Positions 1-7,263 of a DNA stretch of 14,412 nucleotides are shown one piece after another. Under the pieces are notes generated by a model. It saw nothing but the letters and a program-made list of their open reading frames with translations, was not told the origin of the DNA and made no database searches. The DNA is taken from the NCBI GenBank assembly GCA_900554945.1, contig USJN01000009.1:1-14412 (forward strand), in the 5' to 3' direction. Source of the DNA: an uncultured Coriobacteriaceae bacterium (GTDB lineage: Bacteria > Actinomycetota > Coriobacteriia > Coriobacteriales > Eggerthellaceae). Made by a program: the position numbers and the translations under genes. Each line of letters begins with the position of its first letter. Position 1 is the first letter of the stretch.

Positions 1-776
1 CCCGTCTCGACCATGTCACCCACGTAGAAGAACGCGGTTCGGTCGGAGACGCGCGTTGCCTGCTCCATGTTATGCGTGACGATGATGGCGCAAATGCCGG
101 TCTGCGCGATATCGCGGATGGTCTCTTCGACCGAGAACGTCGAAATCGGGTCGAGCGCCGAGCACGGCTCGTCGAAAAGCACCACGTCAGGATGCATGGC
201 GAGCGTGCGTGCGATGCACAGGCGCTGCTGCTGACCGCCGGAGAGGGCATGGGCGCTCTGATCGAGCTTGTCCTTTACCTCGTCCCACAGCGCACCCGCG
301 CGCAGAGCCTCTTCCACAAGCGCATCGCACTCGTCTTTACCCTTCACGAGCCCGTGGCGCTTCGGCGCGAACAAAATGTTGTCGCGAATCGACTTGCGAA
401 ACGGCGTCGGCTGCTGGAACACCATGCCGATTGATTTGCGCAACTCGAAGAGGTTTTCCGAGCGCGTGTTGATATCGCGGCCGTGATAGTCGATGCTGCC
501 GCCGACCTTGCACTTGGGAATCTCGCGGTTCATGAGGTTTAAGCAGCGCAGGAAGGTGGACTTTCCGCAGCCCGAGGGGCCGATAAGCGCTGTGACCTGC
601 CCTTTCTCGAAGTTGAGAGAGGTCTTGTGCAGCGCCTCGAACGTATCGTAGGTCACCGTGACGTCATGCGTGCGCAAAAGCGGCTCGGCGCCTTCCCGTG
701 CGGGGACCTCCGCTTCCGTCGCAACATCCGGCACGCGATTTTCCGTTTCGGCGAGGGGTTTCTCTTGCGTCATCAT
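1..776 (-). CDS. pstB: Phosphate ABC transporter ATP-binding protein PstB (3' end outside window)
   Basis: Cytoplasmic ATPase of the high-affinity phosphate importer; it hydrolyses ATP to drive the PstC/PstA channel. I read 258 residues before the window edge. They contain Walker A GPSGCGKST (66-74), the Q-loop in MVFQQPTPF (118-126), the ABC signature LSGGQQQRL (178-186), Walker B VVLFDEP (198-204) with the catalytic Glu, and the H-loop His in IIVTHNM (231-237). The 'QQPTPF' stretch and the CLNLMNR segment after Walker A are typical of PstB. The N-terminus carries about 33 extra acidic residues before the ABC fold. Judged against the usual ~250-260 residue core, only some 25-30 C-terminal residues are missing. 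The start ATG (774-776) overlaps the pstA stop as ATGA, so the two are translationally coupled; a GGAGG lies 11 nt upstream. A second ATG follows directly at 771-773. phoU often follows pstB but would lie outside the window. Confidence 0.97.
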   Translation of the reverse strand, partial: MMTQEKPLAETENRVPDVATEAEVPAREGAEPLLRTHDVTVTYDTFEALHKTSLNFEKGQVTALIGPSGCGKSTFLRCLNLMNREIPKCKVGGSIDYHGRDINTRSENLFELRKSIGMVFQQPTPFRKSIRDNILFAPKRHGLVKGKDECDALVEEALRAGALWDEVKDKLDQSAHALSGGQQQRLCIARTLAMHPDVVLFDEPCSALDPISTFSVEETIRDIAQTGICAIIVTHNMEQATRVSDRTAFFYVGDMVET

Positions 777-1690
777 TCGCTTGTCAGCCTCCTTTCCAGA
801 AGCTTGCCCACGAAGCGGGCGATCAGGTTGAAGGCCAGGATGCACACCATGAGCACGGCCGCGGTGCCGTTCGAGATGGCCTCGAGGTCGGGCACGACGC
901 CTTCGGAGTTGATCTTCCAGATATGGACCGCGAGCGTCTCGGCGGGGCGGAAGATGTTCCACGGGCACGACGGGCTCGAAAGGTCAAAGCATGTGAAGTC
1001 GAGCACCGGCGCGCTTTGACCTGCGGTGAAGATGAGCGCTGCGGCCTCGCCGAACACGCGGCCGGCGGAAAGCACGATGCCGGTGACGATGGCGGGCATC
1101 GCGGCGGGCAGCAGTACATGGATCGTCGTCTCCCAGCGGGTGAGCCCCATGGCGAGGCCCGCATCGCGCTGCGAGCGCGGCACGTCTTCGAGCGCCTGCT
1201 GGCAAGTGCGGACGAGAATCGGGATGTTGAACATCGTGAGCGCCACCGCGCCCGCGATGACCGAGAATCCCCAGCCCATGGTCAACACGAAGAACAGGAA
1301 GCCGAACAAGCCGACGACGATCGACGGCAGCGACGAGAGCGTCTCGACGATCGTCTTCGCCACGTTGGTCACCCAGTTCTCGGGCGCATACTGCGACAGG
1401 TAGATCGCCGCGCCAAGTGAGAGGGGCACGCTGATGACGAGCGTCAAGAACAGCAGATAGAACGAGTTGAACAGCTCCGGTCCGATGCCGCCGCCCGCCT
1501 TGAACTGCTGCGGCTTGGAGGTGAGGAAGCTCACATCGAAGAGCTTGCCCGCGCCTGCGACCAGAATGTAGATCACGATAGCGGCCAAGATGAGCAGCAC
1601 GAGGCCCACGATGGCCGTGAGGATTCCCGTGGCAATCTTGTCCTGCGAGTTGATGCGGCGAACGTGCGCCGCCATGTCGAACTTAGCCAC
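773..1690 (-). CDS. pstA: Phosphate ABC transporter permease PstA
   Basis: Inner-membrane permease that pairs with PstC to form the phosphate channel. The 305-residue product has about six hydrophobic segments: roughly 21-46, 76-100, 120-140, 143-160, 194-222 and 277-296. A binding-protein-dependent transport (EAA-type) loop, DAGLAMGLTRWETTIHVLLP (176-195), would dock onto PstB. A first periplasmic loop containing GGGIGPELFNS (67-77) is typical of PstA. I chose the GTG at 1690 because a strong GGGAGGGA Shine-Dalgarno lies 8 nt upstream. A TTG at 1714 opens the frame earlier but lies upstream of that ribosome site, and an ATG at 1675 is the other option. The chosen start overlaps the pstC stop by 8 nt, and the stop overlaps pstB by 4 nt, so pstC-pstA-pstB look translationally coupled. 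Confidence 0.96.
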   Translation of the reverse strand: MAKFDMAAHVRRINSQDKIATGILTAIVGLVLLILAAIVIYILVAGAGKLFDVSFLTSKPQQFKAGGGIGPELFNSFYLLFLTLVISVPLSLGAAIYLSQYAPENWVTNVAKTIVETLSSLPSIVVGLFGFLFFVLTMGWGFSVIAGAVALTMFNIPILVRTCQQALEDVPRSQRDAGLAMGLTRWETTIHVLLPAAMPAIVTGIVLSAGRVFGEAAALIFTAGQSAPVLDFTCFDLSSPSCPWNIFRPAETLAVHIWKINSEGVVPDLEAISNGTAAVLMVCILAFNLIARFVGKLLERRLTSE

Positions 1691-2600
1691 GCTTGGTCCC
1701 TCCCTTGTGTCCAATCAGGTGGATGATCAGGATGAACACGAGCGACATGAGCAGCAGTAGCAGCGCAAGCGACCAGAGCACGTCGTTGTACACGGTGCCC
1801 ATCGCCTCGTTGCCCATGCCCATGGTGAGCACGGATGTGAGCGTCGACGCGGGCGTGAACAGGCTCGTCGGCATCTGGATAGCGTTGCCGATGACCATCT
1901 GCACGGCAAGCGCCTCGCCGAACGCGCGGGTCATCCCCAAGATGACCGCCGTCATGAGCGACGGGGCGGCCGAGCGCAGCACCACGTTCCACACCGTTTG
2001 CCAGCGAGTGCAGCCAAGTGCATAGGAACCTTCACGATATTGATTAGGCACCGCAGCAAGTGCATCGATCGAGAGGCTCGTGATCGTGGGGAGAATCATC
2101 ACGGCGAGCACGATTGCACTCGAGAAGATGCCGAAGCCGGTGATGGTTTGACCAGCCGCGGCCGCCATATCGCGGGTCCACGCCACCACGACGGTGAGGC
2201 CGATAAGACCGTAGACAACCGACGGGATTCCCACCAGAAGCTCAATGAGCGGCTGGAACACGCGACGCCCAAACCGGGGGGCGATCTCCACGACGAAGAT
2301 CGCCGAGCCGATGGCGATCGGCAGAGCGAACAGCGTCGAGAGCAGCGTGACTGCGAACGAGCCGGAAATCATCGGCAGCGCACCCACCGTCGGCATGCCG
2401 TTCACATCGTCCTGATGGGGGTTCCACGTGGTGCCAGTGAGGAATGCACCCGGATCGATGCCGTCAACGGCGAATGTCGCGATGCCGCGTTGCGCGACCA
2501 TTGCAACGAGCGTAACAACAAGAAGCGCCACGAGCGCGATGCACGCACCCGTGACGCCCTTGCCGATAAGCTCGACGCGATGCTTTGGCAACTGAGCCAT
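1683..2600 (-). CDS. pstC: Phosphate ABC transporter permease PstC
   Basis: Second membrane subunit of the PstSCAB phosphate importer. It is 305 residues from the ATG at 2600, which has AAAGGAG 9 nt upstream. The frame stays open up to 2804, but that stretch is antiparallel noise over the end of pstS. Hydrophobic segments lie at about 17-37, 80-104, 120-140, 157-180, 212-236 and 274-297. The long periplasmic loop contains NPHQDDVNGMPTVGALPMISGS (60-81), matching the 'fG.lp.i.GT' pattern of PstC. The EAA-type coupling loop is REGSYALGCTRWQTVWNVVL (189-208). It begins 20 nt after the pstS stop with no terminator between, and its stop lies inside the start region of pstA. Confidence 0.96.
   Translation of the reverse strand: MAQLPKHRVELIGKGVTGACIALVALLVVTLVAMVAQRGIATFAVDGIDPGAFLTGTTWNPHQDDVNGMPTVGALPMISGSFAVTLLSTLFALPIAIGSAIFVVEIAPRFGRRVFQPLIELLVGIPSVVYGLIGLTVVVAWTRDMAAAAGQTITGFGIFSSAIVLAVMILPTITSLSIDALAAVPNQYREGSYALGCTRWQTVWNVVLRSAAPSLMTAVILGMTRAFGEALAVQMVIGNAIQMPTSLFTPASTLTSVLTMGMGNEAMGTVYNDVLWSLALLLLLMSLVFILIIHLIGHKGGTKRG
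1697..1704 (-). promoter_or_regulatory. Ribosome binding site deciding the pstA GTG start
   Basis: On the minus strand this reads GGGAGGGA, with 8 nt from the GGAGG core (1699-1703) to the GTG at 1690. It lies inside the last codons of pstC and downstream of the earlier in-frame TTG at 1714, so it favours the GTG start. Confidence 0.75.
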
Positions 2601-2620
2601 AAGCCGCGTCTCCTTTCGAG

Positions 2621-3571
2621 TTATTTCTTGGTGACCTTGCCGGAAGCGTCCTTCTCGACCTTCATGCCGGAGACGGGGATATAGCCCTGCGCCTCGACGA
2701 GCTCGCCTTGGACATCGTCGCTCATCATGTACTCGATGAACGCTTTGGTAGCCTCGTCGGGATCGGCGGCAGTGTACATGTGCTCGTAAGCCCAGATGGT
2801 CCAAGAGTTGTCCTCGACATTGGCCTCCTTCGGCTCGACGCCGCCGACTTTCAGGGCCTTCACGGTGTCGTCGTAGTAGGAAAACGCCAGGTAGGAGATG
2901 GCGCCCGGGGTGGAAGCAACCATCTTCGCAGCGGTGCCCGAAGAATCCTGCTCCTGGGGCTTGAAGGTGTCGGGGACCTTGGTGTCGCCGAGCACGGCGG
3001 CCTCGAAGGTCGCGCGGGTGCCGGAACCGGATGCGCGGTTGATAACCGTGATGGCCGCATCAGCGCCGCCGACTTCCTTCCAGTTGGTGACTTCGCCGGT
3101 GAAGATAGACTTCAGCTGGTCGATCGTCAGGTCGTCGACGGTGACGTCCTTGTTGACGATCGGGCCCATGCCGACGATGCAGACCTTGTTGTCGGCGATC
3201 TTCTTGAGATCGGCGGTGTCCTTCACCTTCGCCTCGGCGAACACGTCGGAGTTGCCGATCTGCACCGCGCCCTGGGTGATCTGCGTGACGCCCTGGCCGG
3301 AGCCGCCACCCTGAACGGTGATCTGAACGCCGGAATTCTTCTCCATGAACTGCTCGGCAGCAGCTTCGCAGAGGGGCTGAAGCGCTGTGGAACCGACAGC
3401 CGTGATGGTGCCGGAGAGCGCCTTCGCCTCGGCCTTGTCTTCCTTCGCGTCGGACTTCGCGTCGCTCGAGCCGTTCGAACCGCAGCCGGTAAGGCTGAAG
3501 GCGGCGACCGTTGCGGCAGTGGCCGCGGCGGCTCCAACGAAGTTACGGCGGCTCATGAGGTTGCCCTGCAT
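2621..3571 (-). CDS. pstS: Phosphate-binding lipoprotein PstS, probable Tat substrate
   Basis: Captures phosphate outside the membrane and delivers it to PstC/PstA. The 316-residue product starts at the ATG at 3571, with GGGAG 9 nt upstream. A second ATG at 3556 (MSRRNF) has a poorer ribosome site. The signal peptide has a twin-arginine motif SRRNFVG (7-13), an Ala-rich hydrophobic stretch and the lipobox LTGC (27-30), so Cys30 would be lipidated. An acidic/Lys linker (about 33-50) follows. Ligand-site motifs typical of PstS are visible: AVGSTALQPL (58-67), GGGSGQGVTQI (88-98) and RASGSGTRATFEA (179-191). It is the first gene of the pst operon, behind 11-bp Pho-box-like repeats at 3692-3735. 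The Tat call comes from the motif alone; many Pst lipoproteins use Sec. Confidence 0.96.
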   Translation of the reverse strand: MQGNLMSRRNFVGAAAATAATVAAFSLTGCGSNGSSDAKSDAKEDKAEAKALSGTITAVGSTALQPLCEAAAEQFMEKNSGVQITVQGGGSGQGVTQITQGAVQIGNSDVFAEAKVKDTADLKKIADNKVCIVGMGPIVNKDVTVDDLTIDQLKSIFTGEVTNWKEVGGADAAITVINRASGSGTRATFEAAVLGDTKVPDTFKPQEQDSSGTAAKMVASTPGAISYLAFSYYDDTVKALKVGGVEPKEANVEDNSWTIWAYEHMYTAADPDEATKAFIEYMMSDDVQGELVEAQGYIPVSGMKVEKDASGKVTKK

Positions 3572-3650
3572 AGTTTTATTCTCCCTTCGAGATTTCCTTT
3601 TTGGCGAGCGTTGGCGTTGAGTTGGGTTTCGCCGTTTCTCGCTGATGAGA

Positions 3651-3656
3651 ATAGTA
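3651..3656 (-). promoter_or_regulatory. Candidate -10 element for the pst operon
   Basis: The minus strand reads TACTAT here, in an otherwise GC-rich region 35 nt downstream of the Pho-box-like repeats and about 80 nt before the pstS start. It matches TATAAT at 4 of 6 positions. No convincing -35 hexamer lies 17 nt upstream, as would be expected of an activator-dependent promoter. The gap to the repeats is longer than in the E. coli arrangement, so the true -10 may lie elsewhere. Confidence 0.3.
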
Positions 3657-3691
3657 GGGAGCAAATCCGCCCGATGGGAGCACAGCGGCAA

Positions 3692-3735
3692 GCCATGACG
3701 CAAGCATGACGCAGCTTTACCTGAGCATTACCCAA
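3692..3735 (-). promoter_or_regulatory. Pho-box-like direct repeats upstream of pstS
   Basis: Four contiguous 11-bp units on the minus strand read TTGGGTAATGC (3725-3735), TCAGGTAAAGC (3714-3724), TGCGTCATGCT (3703-3713) and TGCGTCATGGC (3692-3702). Units 1 and 2 agree at 8 of 11 positions, units 3 and 4 at 9 of 11. All four share T1, G4 and A7, but the two pairs differ from each other elsewhere. An 11-bp direct-repeat period is the known geometry of PhoB/PhoP-type response regulator sites, and pst genes are classic targets. The binding protein is inferred; no phoB/phoR-type gene is in the window. Confidence 0.65.
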
Positions 3736-3830
3736 ATATGCAGGAATCGCTTACATTGGGGAGCACAAGGGCGGCCCGGGACGGGACCGAAGGCGCGCGT
3801 TTGGCGAGGCCGCGGGGCCGCGAGCGCGCG

Positions 3831-4967
3831 CTACTGGCCGTATTTGCGCCAGCTCGAGCCGCCGCTGCCTCGGCCCGACTTGTTGCGACGCATCTTCGAC
3901 GAGGCCGCCGACGTCTTCCGCCCGCCCGCGCTGCCACCCGTTCCCGCCGCGCTGCGCGAGGCGGCCTTACCCGAATGGCGAGAACCGCGCGGACCCGCCT
4001 GGGGCTGCTCGCGCTGCATCCAGCGTGCCTGCTCGCGGCGCTCGCGGACGACCTCGGTCTCGCGCTTCAAGGAAACGTAGGACTCGAAGCGCTCCCGCGC
4101 GAGATCGCCGCGCTCGACGGCGGCGCGAACGGCGCAACCAGGCTCGTTCTCGTGCTTGCAGTCGCGGAAGCGGCACTGCTCGGCAAGTTCTTCCACGTCC
4201 GCGAAGGCAACACCGATACCCGCCTCGGCATCCCAGAGGCCCAACCCGCGCACGCCCGGCATATCGACCACGTAACCGCCGTGGGGAATGGACACCATCT
4301 CGCGGCTCACCGTGGTATGGCGGCCCGCACCATCGGTCTCGCGCACCGTCCCCGTCTCTTGCACATCGCGTCCAACAAGCAGGTTGACCAGGCTCGATTT
4401 GCCCACGCCGCTTCGCCCGATAAGCACAGCCGTCGTCCCCTCGGGCACGAGCGCGCGCACAGCCTCGACGCTTTCTGGCGTCGCCTCCGACACGACGAGC
4501 GTCCCCACGTCCGCGCCGACAAGCGCCAGGACGCGCTCGCGGACACGCTCAACCGCATCCTCGCTTTCGGCGAGATCTGCCTTGGTGAGCACGACGGACA
4601 CGGCGGCGCCCGTTTCATGGGCGAGCACCAGCTCGCGCTCCAGCCTGCGCATATTCACTTCCGTTGAAGGTTGCGTCACGATAACGCGATCGAAGTTGGC
4701 GGCAAGCACCTGGGGGACGGCGCGCTCGGTGGGGTCTTTCCGCACGAGCTCGCGCGAACGGGGAAGCACTTCGACGATGAGCGCTTTGTCGTTGCGCTCG
4801 GCAAACGAGACGCGCACCCTGTCGCCGATCACCGCGCGGACGCGCTCGCCTTTCACGAGCGACGTCGCGTGCTTGCAGCGAAGCTCTCGCCCGTCCTCAA
4901 GACGCACCAAAGGGAACCCGCGGTCGAGCTTGACGACGCACCCGGTGGCAACCGTTTCTTCCAACAA
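3831..4967 (-). CDS. rsgA: Ribosome small-subunit-dependent GTPase RsgA
   Basis: Circularly permuted GTPase that checks and releases late 30S subunits during ribosome assembly. The 378-residue product has an N-terminal OB-fold region (about 5-68). The G motifs run in the permuted order G4-G1-G2-G3: TKAD (128-131), GRSGVGKSS (184-192), GRHTT (215-219) and DMPG (235-238). The zinc site is C265-x4-C270-x-H272-x5-C278, the spacing seen in E. coli RsgA. After about residue 300 there is a basic Ser/Gly/Arg-rich tail of some 75 residues, longer than in most family members. The start is one of two adjacent TTG codons (4967 or 4964), because an in-frame stop of the upstream gene lies just before them. 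An AGGGGGAG sequence lies very close upstream, and no ATG or GTG gives a full OB fold. It is the last gene of the trkH unit. No T-tailed terminator is visible after it. Confidence 0.96.
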   Translation of the reverse strand: MLEETVATGCVVKLDRGFPLVRLEDGRELRCKHATSLVKGERVRAVIGDRVRVSFAERNDKALIVEVLPRSRELVRKDPTERAVPQVLAANFDRVIVTQPSTEVNMRRLERELVLAHETGAAVSVVLTKADLAESEDAVERVRERVLALVGADVGTLVVSEATPESVEAVRALVPEGTTAVLIGRSGVGKSSLVNLLVGRDVQETGTVRETDGAGRHTTVSREMVSIPHGGYVVDMPGVRGLGLWDAEAGIGVAFADVEELAEQCRFRDCKHENEPGCAVRAAVERGDLARERFESYVSLKRETEVVRERREQARWMQREQPQAGPRGSRHSGKAASRSAAGTGGSAGGRKTSAASSKMRRNKSGRGSGGSSWRKYGQ

Positions 4968-4973
4968 CTCCCC

Positions 4974-5591
4974 CTAACGCTGGCGTTCCCGCAGGTAGCG
5001 GAACAGTCCCATGAGAGCAAACCCGACGACGGTGAGAGCAGCGCCAACCGCAAACGCCTCAGGACGGAACTCGTCGGCATGATGCGAGCCCTTCGTGACC
5101 ACGGCGACGCTCGTCGCGTGCACGTCGCTCAGCCCTTGGTCCTCAGGGCAAGCGAGGTGGAACACACCGCGGACCTGCAGCATCGTCCCCGTGGTGCCAT
5201 AGCGGCCAAGCGTGTCGATATGCGACGCGGACTCGCGCGTCATCAGCACCGCGACCGACGCGTTGCTCGAGCTCGAGGCCTCTGCGAGCGTAACCCACAC
5301 CATACCGTCGCGCGCATCGATGATGTCGCCCACCGCCTCGCCGGTGATCTGCACGGTCTGCTTGTCGTAGTAGGAGTCGGCGTTCGACAGGTCGACGATC
5401 GACGAATCGTAGATGAACGACGAGTCGGGCCGCTGCTGGGGGTTTATCAGGTTGGAATCGTCTTCGTCATCGTCGTCGTCCGCGAAGGCGAGGGCGGGCG
5501 CGCATGCGAACAGGCAAAACGCTGCTGCGAGCACAGCCAAGAGCGCACGGCGGAAAAGCGAGGCCCAGGTTGTCATAGCGTGCCTGCTCAT
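4974..5591 (-). CDS. Secreted or membrane-anchored protein of unknown function with OB-like middle region
   Basis: I do not recognise the family. The 205-residue product starts at the ATG at 5591, which overlaps the trkH stop as ATGA, with GAGGG 10 nt upstream. Residues 14-36 form a signal-peptide-like hydrophobic stretch ending ALAFA, then a run of acidic residues (38-45). Residues 75-168 alternate beta-like strands: 'QTVQITGEAVGDII..RDGMVWVTL' (78-102), 'VAVLMT' (113-118), 'TMLQVRGVFH' (136-145) and 'DVHATSVAVV' (156-165). This pattern recalls OB-fold domains such as the bacterial BOF/YgiW type. Residues 178-198 form a transmembrane helix followed by the basic tail RYLRERQR. The topology implies an extracytoplasmic domain anchored at the C-terminus. 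It lies between trkH and rsgA, 6 nt before rsgA, so it is co-translated with both. An LFAC at 27-30 is a poor lipobox. A role in potassium transport or envelope sensing would be a guess. Confidence 0.85.
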   Translation of the reverse strand: MSRHAMTTWASLFRRALLAVLAAAFCLFACAPALAFADDDDDEDDSNLINPQQRPDSSFIYDSSIVDLSNADSYYDKQTVQITGEAVGDIIDARDGMVWVTLAEASSSSNASVAVLMTRESASHIDTLGRYGTTGTMLQVRGVFHLACPEDQGLSDVHATSVAVVTKGSHHADEFRPEAFAVGAALTVVGFALMGLFRYLRERQR

Positions 5592-7108
5592 TGGCGCCGC
5601 ACCCTCTTTCGGGGGACCAACGACGCGACGATCTCGGCCAAAACGGCGAGCAGCGTGACGAACTCGAGGCGGCCCGCCCACATCTGGAAGATGTAGAACG
5701 TCTCGAGAGAAGGCGACATGCCAGGCGTCACGATGCCGGTGATAACGCCGCCGTTCGACGTCATGGCGACCGACTCCATGATAGCCTGCGACGCCTCGTA
5801 TCCGTGCGCGATGCCCACGAGCGCGCCGACCGAGTACGTGATCACGAAGAGCACGAACACGGTCATCGCTTCCTTCACAGCATCGGAGGAGAGAACGCGT
5901 CGTCCCAGGTGGTTATAGGAAACGACAACGCGAGCAGACGAAGGGGACACCGCCTCTTTCACCGTGGAGACAATAGACTTGAAGATGATGCCCACGCGGT
6001 AGAGCTTCACGCCGCCCGAAGTCGACCCCGCCGAACCGCCGACAGCCATGATCAGCGCGAGCGCGAGGAAGGCACCCGACGAGAACACCGTCGTGAACTG
6101 GTTGGTCGTGACGTTTTGAAGCCCAGTGGTCGAGAACGCCGACACCACCATGAACAGGCCGCGACGAATCATCGCAGGCAGGTCGGAGAACAACGCGCTC
6201 GCCGAAAGAGACGCCGCGACGACGACCGTCATCACGGACAGCCAGATGATCATCGTGCGAATCTCGATGTCGCCGAAAAACGACTGCAGGCGCCCTTTCC
6301 ACACCTCGGCGTGGATAACGAAGCTCACCGAGCCCAAGATCATGAGCAGCATGAGGAAAATCTCGATGGGAATCGAGTTGTAATAGGAGACGCTTTCGGC
6401 CATCGGCGCGAAGCCGCCGGTGCTGAACGCGGTGATCGCAAGCCAGAGCGAATGCAGAGCAGCGCGCACGGGCTCCATGCCGATCGACATACACAGCGCA
6501 GCGAGCACCACCGCAGCGAGGAGGATGATGACAAGCGAGATGCGCAAAATGAGCTGCGTCGTCTGAACGACGTTGGGAACCACGTGCTCACTTCGGCCCT
6601 CGGCGGTGTAGAGCGACGAGCCCGAGCGTTTGCCGAAGATGCCGAGAGAAAGCGCGACGACGATGAGTCCCAAGCCGCCGACCAGGTGCATCATGAATCG
6701 GAACATGTTGTCCGCGTTAGAGAAGTGGTCAATGTCGAGCGCGACGGTGGCACCCGTCGTGGTAAGGCCCGAGACGCCGTCGAAAAGCGCATCAATATAC
6801 GTGGCGTAGTGCCCGGAGAGAAAAAGCGGGACCGACGCGAAGAATGCGAGCACGATCCACGCGAAGCCTGTGACTGCAAGCGCCTGGCGACGTCCCAGGC
6901 GACCAGGCTCGATGCGCAGGAACTGCAGCAGCGTGCCGACGACGAGCGCGATGCCGATGCCCAGCAGGTAGCGTTCAGCGGGCTCCCATTCCTGGAACAC
7001 GAGCGCCGTTATAAACGGCACCGCCATGAGCGCCGCAAAGAGCTGGGTGAGCGTACCGAGGTAGTGTCCGATAACGCGCAGGTCGTAAAGCGAGAACCTC
7101 TGCCACAT
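5588..7108 (-). CDS. trkH: TrkH-family potassium uptake transporter subunit
   Basis: Membrane subunit of a Trk/Ktr-type potassium uptake system. Such subunits are gated by a cytoplasmic TrkA/KtrA regulator, which is not in this window. The 506-residue product shows the four selectivity-filter repeats of the family: TTTGAT (116-121), FSTGGF (228-233), FSTTGL (325-330) and SNGGVI (451-456), each between hydrophobic helices. A conserved GGSAGSTSGGVK (357-368) precedes the fourth repeat and corresponds to the intramembrane gating segment of TrkH/KtrB. At about 500 residues it is closer in length to TrkH than to KtrB. The start ATG (7106-7108) is 4 nt after the stop of a small membrane-protein gene and has only a weak GGGGT site, so coupling with that gene is likely. 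The stop overlaps the next gene as ATGA. Confidence 0.95.
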   Translation of the reverse strand: MWQRFSLYDLRVIGHYLGTLTQLFAALMAVPFITALVFQEWEPAERYLLGIGIALVVGTLLQFLRIEPGRLGRRQALAVTGFAWIVLAFFASVPLFLSGHYATYIDALFDGVSGLTTTGATVALDIDHFSNADNMFRFMMHLVGGLGLIVVALSLGIFGKRSGSSLYTAEGRSEHVVPNVVQTTQLILRISLVIILLAAVVLAALCMSIGMEPVRAALHSLWLAITAFSTGGFAPMAESVSYYNSIPIEIFLMLLMILGSVSFVIHAEVWKGRLQSFFGDIEIRTMIIWLSVMTVVVAASLSASALFSDLPAMIRRGLFMVVSAFSTTGLQNVTTNQFTTVFSSGAFLALALIMAVGGSAGSTSGGVKLYRVGIIFKSIVSTVKEAVSPSSARVVVSYNHLGRRVLSSDAVKEAMTVFVLFVITYSVGALVGIAHGYEASQAIMESVAMTSNGGVITGIVTPGMSPSLETFYIFQMWAGRLEFVTLLAVLAEIVASLVPRKRVRRQ

Positions 7109-7112
7109 GCTA

Positions 7113-7250
7113 CTACCCCATCAGCACGCGAGCGATGCTGACCAGGACCACCATCGCAAGAAGGAGGCACACGAAGAACAGCACGACGATCGCAAAGCCC
7201 ATAAGGGGCGTCGTGATAGATTCGCGTATGTCAGACCAAGACTTTTGCAT
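7113..7250 (-). CDS. Small single-helix membrane protein upstream of trkH (45 aa)
   Basis: The 45-residue frame begins MQKSWSDIRE and contains one long hydrophobic helix (about 15-41, from PLMGFAIVVLF to VSIARVLM) ending in a Gly. It stops 4 nt before the trkH ATG, which suggests co-translation. A longer 68-codon reading of the same frame exists, but its added N-terminus is Arg-rich and out of character. There is no Shine-Dalgarno; instead a TAGAAT -10 ends 7 nt before the ATG, which fits a leaderless mRNA. The family is not recognised. By size and position it resembles small accessory subunits of transport complexes (KdpF, or the membrane part of OadG-like proteins), but that is analogy only. 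Expression is unproven. Confidence 0.55.
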   Translation of the reverse strand: MQKSWSDIRESITTPLMGFAIVVLFFVCLLLAMVVLVSIARVLMG

Positions 7251-7257
7251 GGGGCAT

Positions 7258-7263
7258 ATTCTA
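7258..7263 (-). promoter_or_regulatory. Candidate -10 of the small protein-trkH-rsgA unit
   Basis: TAGAAT on the minus strand matches TATAAT at 5 of 6 positions. It is followed by 7 nt (ATGCCCC) and then the ATG of the 45-residue frame. A start point 7 nt after a -10 would fall on that ATG, so the transcript could be leaderless. The -35 position at 17-18 bp shows no good TTGACA match. Confidence 0.4.

Noticed and set aside
3760..3830. Terminator after rsgA
   Set aside because: The sequence is very GC-rich with overlapping CGCGG/CCGCG repeats, but has no T run and no single clear stem.
5591..7141. A 516-codon plus-strand open frame opposite trkH
   Set aside because: It mirrors the trkH coding bounds. 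The translation is extremely Arg/His/Glu rich, as expected of the antisense of a hydrophobic protein.
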